From contig JAEWFA010000065.1 of NCBI GenBank assembly GCA_023389055.1, positions 159,208 to 223,207 on the forward strand: a DNA stretch of 64,000 nucleotides, given 5' to 3'. Shown piece by piece: positions 55,631 through 63,722 of the stretch. Each line of letters opens with the position of its first letter. Positions within the stretch are counted from its first letter, which is position 1. This DNA comes from Pseudomonadota bacterium (lineage in GTDB: Bacteria > Pseudomonadota > Gammaproteobacteria > Burkholderiales > Burkholderiaceae_E). The notes beneath the pieces are model-generated. The model searched no databases, was not told the origin of the DNA, and saw only the letters and a program-made list of their open reading frames with translations. The position numbers and the translations under genes are program-made.

Positions 55631-56397
55631 GCACGGTCGCCGGACGCAGGGGCGACGTCTCGTCCGAACGCGGACACGAGCTGTTGCGCATCGAGGGCTT
55701 GCAGTCGGGCTACGGGCAGGTGACGGTCCTCTGGGGCGTCGACCTCTCGGTGCGCGAGGGAGGAATCACTGCGCTGATCGGATCGAACGGCGCAGGCAAG
55801 TCCACGCTGATGCGCACCATTTCCGGGCTGGTGCCGACGCGCGCCGGACGCGTCCTGTGGCGCGGGACGGAAGTGCAGGGCGCCGCCCCGGCGCGCGTGC
55901 TCGAACTGGGCATCGCGCATGTCCCCGAGGGGCGGCGATTGTTCGGCGCGATGAGCGTCGAGGAGAACCTGCTGATGGGCGCGTACCTGCGCAGAAGCGC
56001 CGGCAACGGGGTGGCGAGCGATCTCGAGCGCGTGTACTCGATCTTCCCGAAACTGAAGGAGCGGCGCCGCCAGGCTGCGGGAACGATGTCGGGCGGCGAG
56101 CAGCAGATGTGCGCGATCGGCCGCGGACTGATGAGCGCGCCGCGCTTGCTGATGATCGACGAACTGTCGCTCGGATTGTCGCCGCTGCTCGTCGAGCAGC
56201 TGGTCGACGCGCTGCTCGCGTTGAATCGCGAAGGGCTGACGATCCTCGTCGTCGAGCAGGATGTCGTCGCAGCGCTCGAGGTCTCGAGCACTGCCTATGT
56301 GATGGACACCGGGCGCGTGACACAGCATGGCGAGAGCGCCGCGCTGCTTGCCGACCCGGCAGTGCGCCGCGCCTATCTCGGCGCGCTCGCAGGCTGA
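55627..56397 (+). CDS. Liv-type ABC ATPase LivF, cluster A
   Basis: A protein of 256 residues. Walker A IGSNGAGKSTLMRTI, a full signature MSGGEQQMCAIGRGLM, and Walker B RLLMIDELSLGLSP are present. The N-terminal 20 residues before LLRIEGLQSGYGQV are a variable extension. It overlaps livG by four bases (ATGA) and ends 58 bases before the next gene. Confidence 0.93.
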   Translation: MSTVAGRRGDVSSERGHELLRIEGLQSGYGQVTVLWGVDLSVREGGITALIGSNGAGKSTLMRTISGLVPTRAGRVLWRGTEVQGAAPARVLELGIAHVPEGRRLFGAMSVEENLLMGAYLRRSAGNGVASDLERVYSIFPKLKERRRQAAGTMSGGEQQMCAIGRGLMSAPRLLMIDELSLGLSPLLVEQLVDALLALNREGLTILVVEQDVVAALEVSSTAYVMDTGRVTQHGESAALLADPAVRRAYLGALAG

Positions 56398-56455
56398 GTC
56401 GCGTTTTCTTCGCGGGTATTCAGACGGTCTTTCCCTTTCCCTGGAGGTGGATGCA

Positions 56456-57205
56456 ATGAGCACTCGGATCCTCGCCGGCGGCGGCTATCGCTACGTTCCG
56501 GCCGTCTCGCAGTATTCGGCGGGGGTGGCCGCGGAACCGGGGTTCCGCATCGAGCGTGCGCGCTTCTCGCGCGTCGTGCCGCTTCGCGAGGGCTTCGAGC
56601 GAATCGAGCAGCACCTGGCGTCGCTCGGCCGCCCGCCGCTGGCGTTCTGCGCGTGCGAGTTGCGCTCGCCGGCGCCGTTCACCGAAGCGGGATTTCGCGA
56701 GTTCAACGAGATCTATACCGGCACGCTGAAGCGTTGGGGAATCATCGCGGACGCGAATCCGGTCGCTCGCAGCAACGTCTGCCCCGAGCTCGACCCGCCG
56801 TCCGAGCCCGGATTCTTCGCCTTCAGCTACACGGTGGCCGACACCGGGGCGGCGCCTTCCTTCGTCGTCGCGGGCAGCGCCGAGGCGCCCGAGGGCAAGG
56901 GCGACTATCGGGACAACGCCATCGCTCGCGGCGACGTCTCGCCCGAAGGCATCCGCACCAAGGCGCGCTGGGTGCTGGGAGAGATGGAGAACCGGATGCG
57001 CGGGCTCGGCTTCGACTGGCGCGCGGCAACGGCGACACAGGTCTACACGGTGCACGACATCCATCCGTTCCTGGCAGACGAACTCGTCGATCGCGGCGCG
57101 ATGCGCGCGGGCGTTAGCTGGCACTTCAACCGTCCGCCGGTACTCGGGCTCGAGTACGAGATGGACTGTCGCGGGGTGTCCGTCGAGCGAGTGCTCGCGG
57201 CCTGA
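56456..57205 (+). CDS. Possible CnbZ/RidA-like deaminase
   Basis: A protein of 249 residues starting at the ATG at 56456, with CTGGAGGTGG upstream. It has a two-part pattern: SQYSAGVAAEPGFRIERARF, PLAFCACELRSPAPFTEAGF, NPVARSNVCPELDPPSEPGFFAFSY, and a C-terminal RGVSVERVL. This resembles the 2-aminomuconate/2-amino-5-chloromuconate deaminase CnbZ and the RidA-like fold, but I recall the family only approximately and have not checked it. In the cluster it would remove ammonia from an enamine or imine intermediate before hydrolysis by the FAA-hydrolase encoded next. If not a deaminase, it is an unknown conserved protein linked to this pathway. Confidence 0.7.
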   Translation: MSTRILAGGGYRYVPAVSQYSAGVAAEPGFRIERARFSRVVPLREGFERIEQHLASLGRPPLAFCACELRSPAPFTEAGFREFNEIYTGTLKRWGIIADANPVARSNVCPELDPPSEPGFFAFSYTVADTGAAPSFVVAGSAEAPEGKGDYRDNAIARGDVSPEGIRTKARWVLGEMENRMRGLGFDWRAATATQVYTVHDIHPFLADELVDRGAMRAGVSWHFNRPPVLGLEYEMDCRGVSVERVLAA

Positions 57206-57219
57206 GCAGGAGAGAGTTC

Positions 57220-58062
57220 ATGAAGCTGCTTCGTTTCGGCCCTCCCGGAAAGGAGAAACCCGGCCTCGTCGATCCCTCGGGACGCATTCGCGACCTTTCC
57301 GGGCACGTCGCCGACATCGACCTGCGGGTACTCGACGACGCGGCGCTCGATGCCTTGCGTCTCGTCGATCCCATCACGCTGCCCGAAGTGCCGCCCGCCG
57401 TGCGCATCGGCCCGTGCGTGGCGCACATCGGCAAGCTCGTCTGCGTGGGGCTGAACTATTCGGACCACGCGGCGGAAAGCAACATGCCGGTGCCGACCGA
57501 GCCGATCCTGTTCCTGAAGCCGTCGAGCGCGGTGTGCGGGCCCATCGACAACGTCGAGATTCCGCGCGGCTCGCGCAAGACCGACTGGGAGGTCGAACTC
57601 GGCGTCGTCATCGGCCGGCGCGCGAAATACGTTTCCGAGGAGAACGCGCTCGAGCACGTCGCCGGCTACTGCATCGTGAACGACGTCTCGGAGCGCGAAT
57701 TCCAGCTCGAGCGCCAGGGCCAGTGGGACAAGGGCAAGGGCCACGACACCTTCGCGCCGGTCGGCCCGTGGCTCGTCACTCGCGACGAGGTGCGCGACCC
57801 GCAGGCGCTCGCGATGTGGCTGGCCGTGAACGGCAGGCGCTACCAGGACGGCAGCACACGCACGATGGTCTTCGGCGTCGCGACGCTCGTCTCGTACATC
57901 TCGCGCTTCATGACGCTCGAACCCGGCGACGTCGTTTCCACCGGAACGCCGCCGGGCGTCGGCATGGGACAGAAGCCGCCGGTGTACCTGAAGGCGGGCG
58001 ACGTGATGACGCTGGGCATCGACGGGTTGGGCGAGCAGCGCCAGCGCTGCATCGCGGGCTAG
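57220..58062 (+). CDS. FAA hydrolase family protein, cluster A
   Basis: A protein of 280 residues. Motifs of the fumarylacetoacetate-hydrolase fold are KLVCVGLNYSDHAAESNMPVP, WEVELGVVIGRRAKYV, FDTFAPVGPW-type region with the Lys of GQWDKGKGHDTFAP, and STGTPPGVGMGQKPP. This long subgroup (about 280 residues) includes 2-hydroxyhepta-2,4-diene-1,7-dioate isomerases and 2,4-diketo-3-deoxy-acid hydrolases. It probably cleaves an acylpyruvate made in the pathway served by cluster A. Its stop codon shares four bases (CTAG) with that of the convergent GntR gene. Confidence 0.92.
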   Translation: MKLLRFGPPGKEKPGLVDPSGRIRDLSGHVADIDLRVLDDAALDALRLVDPITLPEVPPAVRIGPCVAHIGKLVCVGLNYSDHAAESNMPVPTEPILFLKPSSAVCGPIDNVEIPRGSRKTDWEVELGVVIGRRAKYVSEENALEHVAGYCIVNDVSEREFQLERQGQWDKGKGHDTFAPVGPWLVTRDEVRDPQALAMWLAVNGRRYQDGSTRTMVFGVATLVSYISRFMTLEPGDVVSTGTPPGVGMGQKPPVYLKAGDVMTLGIDGLGEQRQRCIAG

Positions 58063-58790
58063 GAACGCGGGGACGAGTCGGCACGCTTCGGTCCGTTCAG
58101 GCGATCCGGAGCCGTGCGGATCAGCGCGCGACGCACGCTTTCGACGTGGTCGCGCATCAGCAGTTCGGCGCGCCCCGCGTCGCGGCACAGGATTGCCTCG
58201 AAGATGCGGTGATGATCGTCGTGTCGACGGCGTACGTCGTGATATTCGAAGGCGATCACGTTGCGGTAGGACGAAGGCGCAACCTGCTGCGACAGGCGCA
58301 ACATGTCGCCCAGCATCCTCGAACGTCCGGCCAGGTACACGGCGTTGTGGATCCGGAAGTTGATCGCGCCGTAGGCGATCCGGTCCTCCGGCTCGAGCCA
58401 GCCGCGCGCCAGCAGTCGATCTCCTTCGCGTAGCGCCTCCTCGACGATTCGCTGTCCCTCGACGTCGAGTCCCAGTTGCGCGGCACGACGCGCGGCGAGG
58501 CCTTCGAGCACCGCGCGGATTTCGTAGGCCTGCAAGGTCTCCGCCGTGTCGAAGGCGCGCACCGAATAGCCCCGGCGCGGCTCGTGATCGAGCAGCCCGT
58601 CGGCGGCGAGCGCCTGCAATGCGGTCCGGATCGGCGTGCGCGACACGCCGAGCCGTTGCGACAGCCGCTCTTCGTACAGGCGCTCGCCGGGCTGGAACTC
58701 TCCGGCGAGAACCGCGGCGCGCAGCCGGTCCGTGGTCGACGCCGACACCGGACGCGCGTCGGCGGCGAGTTCATCCGCGTTCGCGTTCAT
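58059..58790 (-). CDS. GntR/FCD-family transcriptional regulator
   Basis: A protein of 243 residues. The N-terminal winged helix (TDRLRAAVLAGEFQPGERLYEERLSQRLGVSRTPIRTALQAL) is followed by the helical FCD effector domain with metal-binding His residues (RIHNAVYLAG, HHRIFEAI, LLMRDHVESVRRA). FCD regulators bind small carboxylic acids with a metal and release operator DNA. The ATG at 58790 gives the whole HTH. Two palindromic sites upstream (58811 and 58842) fit its operators, so it probably represses itself and cluster B. Confidence 0.93.
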   Translation of the reverse strand: MNANADELAADARPVSASTTDRLRAAVLAGEFQPGERLYEERLSQRLGVSRTPIRTALQALAADGLLDHEPRRGYSVRAFDTAETLQAYEIRAVLEGLAARRAAQLGLDVEGQRIVEEALREGDRLLARGWLEPEDRIAYGAINFRIHNAVYLAGRSRMLGDMLRLSQQVAPSSYRNVIAFEYHDVRRRHDDHHRIFEAILCRDAGRAELLMRDHVESVRRALIRTAPDRLNGPKRADSSPRS

Positions 58791-58810
58791 GGTTTCGTTT
58801 TCCTGAATGC

Positions 58811-58851
58811 TTGTGTACAACTTTAGTTGACATCGGCATGTCTGTATACAA
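58811..58851. promoter_or_regulatory. Two GntR-type operator sites around a TTGACA promoter
   Basis: TTGTGTACAA (58811-58820) and CTGTATACAA (58842-58851) follow the TTGT-N2-ACAA pattern of FCD-type GntR operators, with centres 31 bp apart, about three helical turns. Between them lies a consensus -35 TTGACA (58827-58832), and AAGACT (58850-58855) 17 bases later is a modest -10. The region separates gntR from cluster B. Confidence 0.6.
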
Positions 58852-58974
58852 GACTGCATTGAACGGCACCCGACGAAGTGCCGAAGAACGCGCCCGCAGA
58901 GGCGCCGATCGATCCGTGCATGCGCCCCCGGGTTCGTGCCGTCGCCGTTTGGATGCAGAGGAGGAAGACTCACC

Positions 58975-59688
58975 GTGAACTCGCGCGCGTCTCCCGCGCC
59001 GCCGAACGCGCCTGCGCCGGCCGTCGTCGCCGTCGTCGGGCACGGCGCGCCGTTCCCGGTTCGGCGTATCTATTGCGTCGGGCGCAACTATCTCGAGCAC
59101 ATCCGCGAGATGAAGGAAGGCGACGAGCGCGATCCGCCGTTCTTCTTCCAGAAGCCCGCCGACGCGATCGTGGCCGACGGCGGGCGCGTTCCGTTTCCGC
59201 CGGCCACCGACGACCTTCAATACGAAGTCGAACTGGTCGTCGCGATCGGACAGGCAGGGCGCGGCATTCCGGTCTCGCGGGCGCTCGATGCGGTCTACGG
59301 CTACGCGGTGGGCATAGACCTCACTCGCCGCGACCGGCAGCGCGAATCCTTCGCGAAGGGGTTGCCGTGGGAGGTCGGCAAGTCCTTCGATCATTCCGCG
59401 CCGTGCGGAAACCTGAGCCCGGCCGCCGTCGTCGGTCATCGCCTGAGCGGCGAGATCTGCCTGACGGTGAACGGGGAACTGCGCCAGCGCGGCGATCTGC
59501 GCCAGATGATCTGGAACGTCCCGGAGATCGTCGCGCAGCTCTCGCGGCTGTACGCGCTGGCGCCGGGCGACCTGGTGATGACCGGCACGCCCGCCGGCGT
59601 CGGACCCGTGCGCCCGGGCGATCGCCTCGAGGCGTCGGTCGAGGGCCTCTCGCCGCTCACCGTCACGATCGACCCACCGGAGGTGTGA
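58975..59688 (+). CDS. Fumarylpyruvate hydrolase paralogue, cluster B
   Basis: A protein of 237 residues, GTG start at 58975 with AGGAGGAAG upstream. It is a clear paralogue of the hydrolase at 4789-5490: both share RxYCVGRNY, FFxKPADA, EVELVVAIG, YAVGxDxTRRDxQ, GKxFDxSAP and MTGTPxGV. The expected reaction is hydrolysis of a 4-oxo-2-ketoacid (fumarylpyruvate-type) to pyruvate plus an acid. Seven bases separate it from the following gene. There is a Pro/Ala-rich N-terminal tail of about 20 residues. Confidence 0.92.
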   Translation: MNSRASPAPPNAPAPAVVAVVGHGAPFPVRRIYCVGRNYLEHIREMKEGDERDPPFFFQKPADAIVADGGRVPFPPATDDLQYEVELVVAIGQAGRGIPVSRALDAVYGYAVGIDLTRRDRQRESFAKGLPWEVGKSFDHSAPCGNLSPAAVVGHRLSGEICLTVNGELRQRGDLRQMIWNVPEIVAQLSRLYALAPGDLVMTGTPAGVGPVRPGDRLEASVEGLSPLTVTIDPPEV

Positions 59689-59694
59689 CTCCCG

Positions 59695-60588
59695 ATGCTG
59701 CCCACCGAGCGAATCGCCTACTCGCCGATTGCCGAACGCGCCCCGCTGAAGCTGCCCGGCAACGCGCGCATGGCGGTCTGGGTCATCGTCAACGTCGAGG
59801 AATGGGACCCGCGCGAGACGATGCCGCGCACGGTGCTCACGCCACCGGCGGGCGGTTCGCCGTCGCCCGACATTCCGAACTGGGCCTGGCACGAGTACGG
59901 CAATCGCGTCGGCTTCTGGCGAATGCTCGAGGTGTTCGACGAGTACCGCATCCCGGCCGTGCTCGCGATCAACGGCAAGGCGATCGCCGGTTACGAGCCG
60001 ATCGCGCGCGCCGCACTCGAGCGCAACTGGGAGTTCATCGGGCACGGCTTCGGGCAGAAGAACATGCAGAAGGTGCCCGACGAGCGCGAGGACATTCGCA
60101 AGACGCGCGAGGCGATCCGCTCGTTCACCGGACGCGCGCCGCGAGGCTGGCTCGGCCCGGGGCTCACCGAGACCTGGGAAACCCCCGACCTGCTGGTCGA
60201 GGAAGGATTCGAGTACGTCTGCGACTGGGTGCTCGACGACCAGCCGGTGGTCCTGAAGACGCGCACGAAGCCGATCGTGAACGTGCCGTACACGCAGGAG
60301 TGCAACGACGTCGCGATGATGCTGATCCAGCACCACAAGGCGAGCGAGTACCACGACCGCGCGATCGACCAGTTCGAGCAGATCCTTCACGACTCGCGCG
60401 ATTCGGCGCGCGTGATGGCGCTCGTGGTCCATCCGTACATCATGGGCGCGCCGCACCGGCTGCGGCATTTCCGTGCAATCTTCGAGAGAATCGGCAAGCG
60501 CGACGACGTCGCGTTCATGACCGGCGAGCAGATCCTCGACTGGTATCTCGCGCAGCGCCCCGACGCGCTTCGAATGGCCGGCGGCTGA
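59695..60588 (+). CDS. Polysaccharide-deacetylase-family hydrolase, PuuE/cyclic-imide-hydrolase-like
   Basis: A protein of 297 residues of the NodB-like fold but of the PuuE/cyclic-imide hydrolase subgroup. The first metal motif reads VNVEEWDP (Glu35, Glu36) in place of the usual TFDD, and the second is EFIGHGFGQKNM with His117. The start (ERIAYSPIAERAPLKLPGNARMAVWVIVN without signal peptide) matches cytoplasmic members. PuuE opens allantoin and cyclic-imide hydrolase opens cyclic imides or hydantoins. Here it shares an operon with a fumarylpyruvate-type hydrolase and a Liv importer, so a cyclic amide, imide or lactam substrate is likely but unproven. No signal for cell-wall chitin is present. 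Confidence 0.85.
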   Translation: MLPTERIAYSPIAERAPLKLPGNARMAVWVIVNVEEWDPRETMPRTVLTPPAGGSPSPDIPNWAWHEYGNRVGFWRMLEVFDEYRIPAVLAINGKAIAGYEPIARAALERNWEFIGHGFGQKNMQKVPDEREDIRKTREAIRSFTGRAPRGWLGPGLTETWETPDLLVEEGFEYVCDWVLDDQPVVLKTRTKPIVNVPYTQECNDVAMMLIQHHKASEYHDRAIDQFEQILHDSRDSARVMALVVHPYIMGAPHRLRHFRAIFERIGKRDDVAFMTGEQILDWYLAQRPDALRMAGG

Positions 60589-60590
60589 GC

Positions 60591-61451
60591 GTGGCGAGCC
60601 TGAATCTCTTCCAGCTGCTCAACGGGCTGACGCTGGCGGCGTTGCTGTTCATCGTCGCCTCCGGCTTCACGCTGATCTTCGGGTTGCTGCGCATCGTCAA
60701 CCTCGCACACGGCGCGCTGTACCTTTTCGGCGGCTATATCGGCTACACCGTCGCCACGCTCAGCGGCAACTTCGTGCTCGGAATCCTCGGCGCGATGGCG
60801 GCGGTGGCGGTGATGGGCGTCGTGCTCGACGTCGGGCTGCTGCGCTTCGTGAGCGGCTTCGAACTGCGCGAGGTGCTGCTCACGCTCGGCGTCGCCTTCG
60901 TCCTCAACGACCTCGCGCTGGTGATCTGGGGCGGCGACACCTTCACGGTGCCGGTGCCGGAACCGCTGCGCGGCGCATTGCACGTGGGCACGCTCTTCTA
61001 TCCGAAATACCGACTCTTCGTTCTTGCGCTGGGCGTCGTCGTGTTCTTCGCGCTGTGGCTGCTGATGCATCGCACGCGGCTTGGCGCACTGATCCGCGCG
61101 GGGGTCGACGACGCCGAGATGGTCGAGGCGATGGGCGTGAACATCCGCCGCGTATTCCTCGTCACCTTCATGCTCGGCTCGGCGCTCGCCGGGCTCGGCG
61201 GCACGGTGGGCGGCGCCTTCCTCACGCTGTATCCGACCGCCGATGCAGAGATCCTCGTGTTCTCGCTCGCCGTCGTGATCATCGGGGGTTACGGCAGCCT
61301 CGTCGGCGCGGCGGTCGGTTCGCTGCTCGTCGGATTGCTCAACACGGTGGGGCAGGTGATGTTCCCCGAGCTCGCGTATTTCGTGATCTTCGGACCGATG
61401 GCGGCGATCCTGGCGTTCCGTCCGCTCGGCCTGTTCGGAAGGGCCACATGA
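60591..61451 (+). CDS. Liv-type ABC permease LivH, cluster B
   Basis: A protein of 286 residues with a GTG start at 60591, two bases after the previous stop. FGLLRIVNLAHGALYLFGGYIGY and IIGGYGSLVGAAVGSLLVGLL are the LivH landmarks. It differs clearly from the LivH of cluster A, so the two importers are not a recent duplication. The stop overlaps the livM start (ATGA). Confidence 0.93.
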   Translation: MASLNLFQLLNGLTLAALLFIVASGFTLIFGLLRIVNLAHGALYLFGGYIGYTVATLSGNFVLGILGAMAAVAVMGVVLDVGLLRFVSGFELREVLLTLGVAFVLNDLALVIWGGDTFTVPVPEPLRGALHVGTLFYPKYRLFVLALGVVVFFALWLLMHRTRLGALIRAGVDDAEMVEAMGVNIRRVFLVTFMLGSALAGLGGTVGGAFLTLYPTADAEILVFSLAVVIIGGYGSLVGAAVGSLLVGLLNTVGQVMFPELAYFVIFGPMAAILAFRPLGLFGRAT

Positions 61452-62440
61452 CGGCGGTCGGCGGAACCCCTTCCGCCCGTACGCCTGCGGTTCGCTTCGC
61501 CGTCGAGGACGGCGCGTCGCAGCGCTCCGCGCTGCTGTGGGGCGTCGTCATCGCGGCGTTCTTCGCGGTGCTGCCGCTCGTCCTGAGCGCCTACCAGGTG
61601 AGCGTCGCCACCGAGGTGCTGATCTTCGCGCTGCTGGCGATGTCGATCGACGTGCTCGCCGGCTATGCGGGACGCACCTCGCTCGGGCACGGCGCGATCT
61701 TCGGCGCGTCGACCTACGTCGTCCTCTACTGGACGGCGGTGATGGGCGGCTCCCCGTGGATCGGCCTTGCGCTCGGCGTCGTCGCCGCCACCGCGCTGTC
61801 GGCGGTGTTCGCGCTGTTCTGCACGCGCGTCTCGGGCGTGTACTTCCTGCTGCTCACGCTGGCGCTGGGGATGATCGTCTGGGGCGTGTGCCTGCGCTGG
61901 ACGAGCGTCACCGGCGGCGAGAACGGCATCCGCGGCGTGGGCCGTCCCGGCCCGATCGCCGATCCGCTCGTCTTCTACTACGCGGTGCTCGTCGTCGTGA
62001 TGGCGCTCACCTGGGTGATCTGGCGCTTCGTGCGCTCGCCGTTCGGGCTGACGCTGCGCGGCGTGCGCGACAGCGAGAGCCGCATGCGCAGCCTCGGCTA
62101 CAACGTGTCGCTGCACATGTTCCTCGCGTTCACCGTATCGGGCTTCTTCGCCGGCGTCGCCGGCGCGCTGTACGCGCTGTTCAACAACTTCGTGAGCCCG
62201 TCGACCGTGCAGCTGTCGCAGTCGGTCGAGGGCCTGCTGATGGCGATCATCGGCGGCGTCGGCACGCTCGCGGGCTCGTTCATCGGTGCCGCCGCGATCA
62301 TCACGCTGGAGAACGTCGTCAGCCAGTACACCGCGCGCTGGCCGACCGTGCTCGGACTGATGTTCGTGCTGGCGATGATCTTCGCTCCGGAAGGCGTCAT
62401 CGGAGCGGTTCGGCGACTGTTCGCGCGCAACAAAACCTGA
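61448..62440 (+). CDS. Liv-type ABC permease LivM, cluster B
   Basis: A protein of 330 residues. FALLAMSIDVLAGYAGRTSLGHGAIFGASTYVV, GVRDSESRMRSLGYNV and GGVGTLAGSFIGAAAIITLENV mark a LivM permease, with about ten helices. The 30-residue N-terminal segment is hydrophilic. It overlaps livH by four bases and is followed by the binding-protein gene 15 bases later, so permeases come before the binding protein in this operon. Confidence 0.93.
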   Translation: MTAVGGTPSARTPAVRFAVEDGASQRSALLWGVVIAAFFAVLPLVLSAYQVSVATEVLIFALLAMSIDVLAGYAGRTSLGHGAIFGASTYVVLYWTAVMGGSPWIGLALGVVAATALSAVFALFCTRVSGVYFLLLTLALGMIVWGVCLRWTSVTGGENGIRGVGRPGPIADPLVFYYAVLVVVMALTWVIWRFVRSPFGLTLRGVRDSESRMRSLGYNVSLHMFLAFTVSGFFAGVAGALYALFNNFVSPSTVQLSQSVEGLLMAIIGGVGTLAGSFIGAAAIITLENVVSQYTARWPTVLGLMFVLAMIFAPEGVIGAVRRLFARNKT

Positions 62441-62455
62441 CCGAAGGAGAGCTTC

Positions 62456-63715
62456 ATGCAACGCAGAGACTTCCTGAAGAAGACCGGCTGGGGCCTCTCC
62501 GCCGCGGCGGCGGTGTCGTCGGCGCCGCGCCTCGCGCTCGCGCAGGGCGGGCCGATCCGCATCGGGCTGATGGCGCCGCTCAGCGGCGTCGTCGCGGCGG
62601 GCGGACGCGAGATCGTCGAAGGTTTCAACATGTTCTGGGAGGACGTCGGCAACAGCGCCGGAGGACGCAAGGTCGAGGTGCTCGTCGAGGACGACGCGGG
62701 CAACCCCGACACCGCGCTGCAGAAGGCGCGCCGACTCGTCGAGCAGGAGAAGGTGCATTTCCTGTTCGGCAACCTGCTCGCCAACACGGGGCTCGCGGTG
62801 GCGAGCTACGTGAAGGGCAACGGCGTTCCGTACTTCATCCCGGTGATTGCCGCCGACGACCTCACGCAGCGCGACCGCGTGCCGAACGTGATCCGCGTGG
62901 CCGGCTACACGGCGAGCCAGATGCCGCGCCCGCTCGCGGACTGGGCGCTCAAGCAGGGCTACAAGCGCGTCGCGACGATCTCGCAGGACTACACCTTCGG
63001 CCACGAGCAGTGCGGCGGCTTCGCGCAGGTGTTCAGCGAAGGCGGCGGTACGATCGTCAACCAGTTCTGGAATCCGCTGGGCACGGCGGATTTCAGCCCG
63101 TACCTGGGGCAGCTCGCGAGCGCGAAGATCGACGCGGTGTTCGCGATGGAACTCGGCGCCGACGCCAACCGCTTCATGCAGCAGTACGCCAACTTCGGGT
63201 TGAAGGGCCAGCTCCCGCTGCTCGGCGCGCAGAACTTCACCGATCAGTCGGTGATCCGCACGATGGGCCCGGAGTGCGAGGGAATCGTCTCGTCCGCGCA
63301 TTTCGCCGAAGGCTCCGACAATCCGTCGACGCAGAAGTTCGTCAAGGCGTACACGGCGAAGTACGGCAAGATGCCGTCGCTCTACGGCTTCTCGCACTAC
63401 TCGGGCGCGATGTGGGTCCACAAGGCGATCGACGTCGTGAAGGGCGACGTGGAGAAGCGCGACGCGTTCCTCGACGCGGTTCGCAAGGTCGTGCTCACCG
63501 ACTCGCCGCTCGGCCGCCCGGTGCGGCTCGACGACTACGGCAATCCGATCTACGACGTCTTCATCCGCAAGGTGGTCAAGAACGCCGACGGCAAGTACTG
63601 GAACGTGCCGATCCAGACCTACGAGAACGTCTCGCAGTTCTGGACCTACGACCCCAAGGAGTACCTGAAGCAGCCGCCGTACTCGCGCACCTTCCAGGGC
63701 ATTCGCAAGGGTTGA
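62456..63715 (+). CDS. Branched-chain-type ABC transporter binding protein (LivK-like), cluster B
   Basis: A protein of 419 residues with a twin-arginine-type signal (QRRDFLKKTGWGLSAAAAV). The mature part is of the Peripla_BP_6 fold: IRIGLMAPLSGVVAAGGREIVEG, DDAGNPDTALQKARRLVEQEKV, and FGHEQCGGFAQVF. Binding proteins of this subgroup with a Tat signal often bind aromatic or other organic acids. ACCGAAGGAGAGCTTC precedes the ATG. It is followed after seven bases by livG. Confidence 0.94.
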   Translation: MQRRDFLKKTGWGLSAAAAVSSAPRLALAQGGPIRIGLMAPLSGVVAAGGREIVEGFNMFWEDVGNSAGGRKVEVLVEDDAGNPDTALQKARRLVEQEKVHFLFGNLLANTGLAVASYVKGNGVPYFIPVIAADDLTQRDRVPNVIRVAGYTASQMPRPLADWALKQGYKRVATISQDYTFGHEQCGGFAQVFSEGGGTIVNQFWNPLGTADFSPYLGQLASAKIDAVFAMELGADANRFMQQYANFGLKGQLPLLGAQNFTDQSVIRTMGPECEGIVSSAHFAEGSDNPSTQKFVKAYTAKYGKMPSLYGFSHYSGAMWVHKAIDVVKGDVEKRDAFLDAVRKVVLTDSPLGRPVRLDDYGNPIYDVFIRKVVKNADGKYWNVPIQTYENVSQFWTYDPKEYLKQPPYSRTFQGIRKG

Positions 63716-63722
63716 CCGCGTC

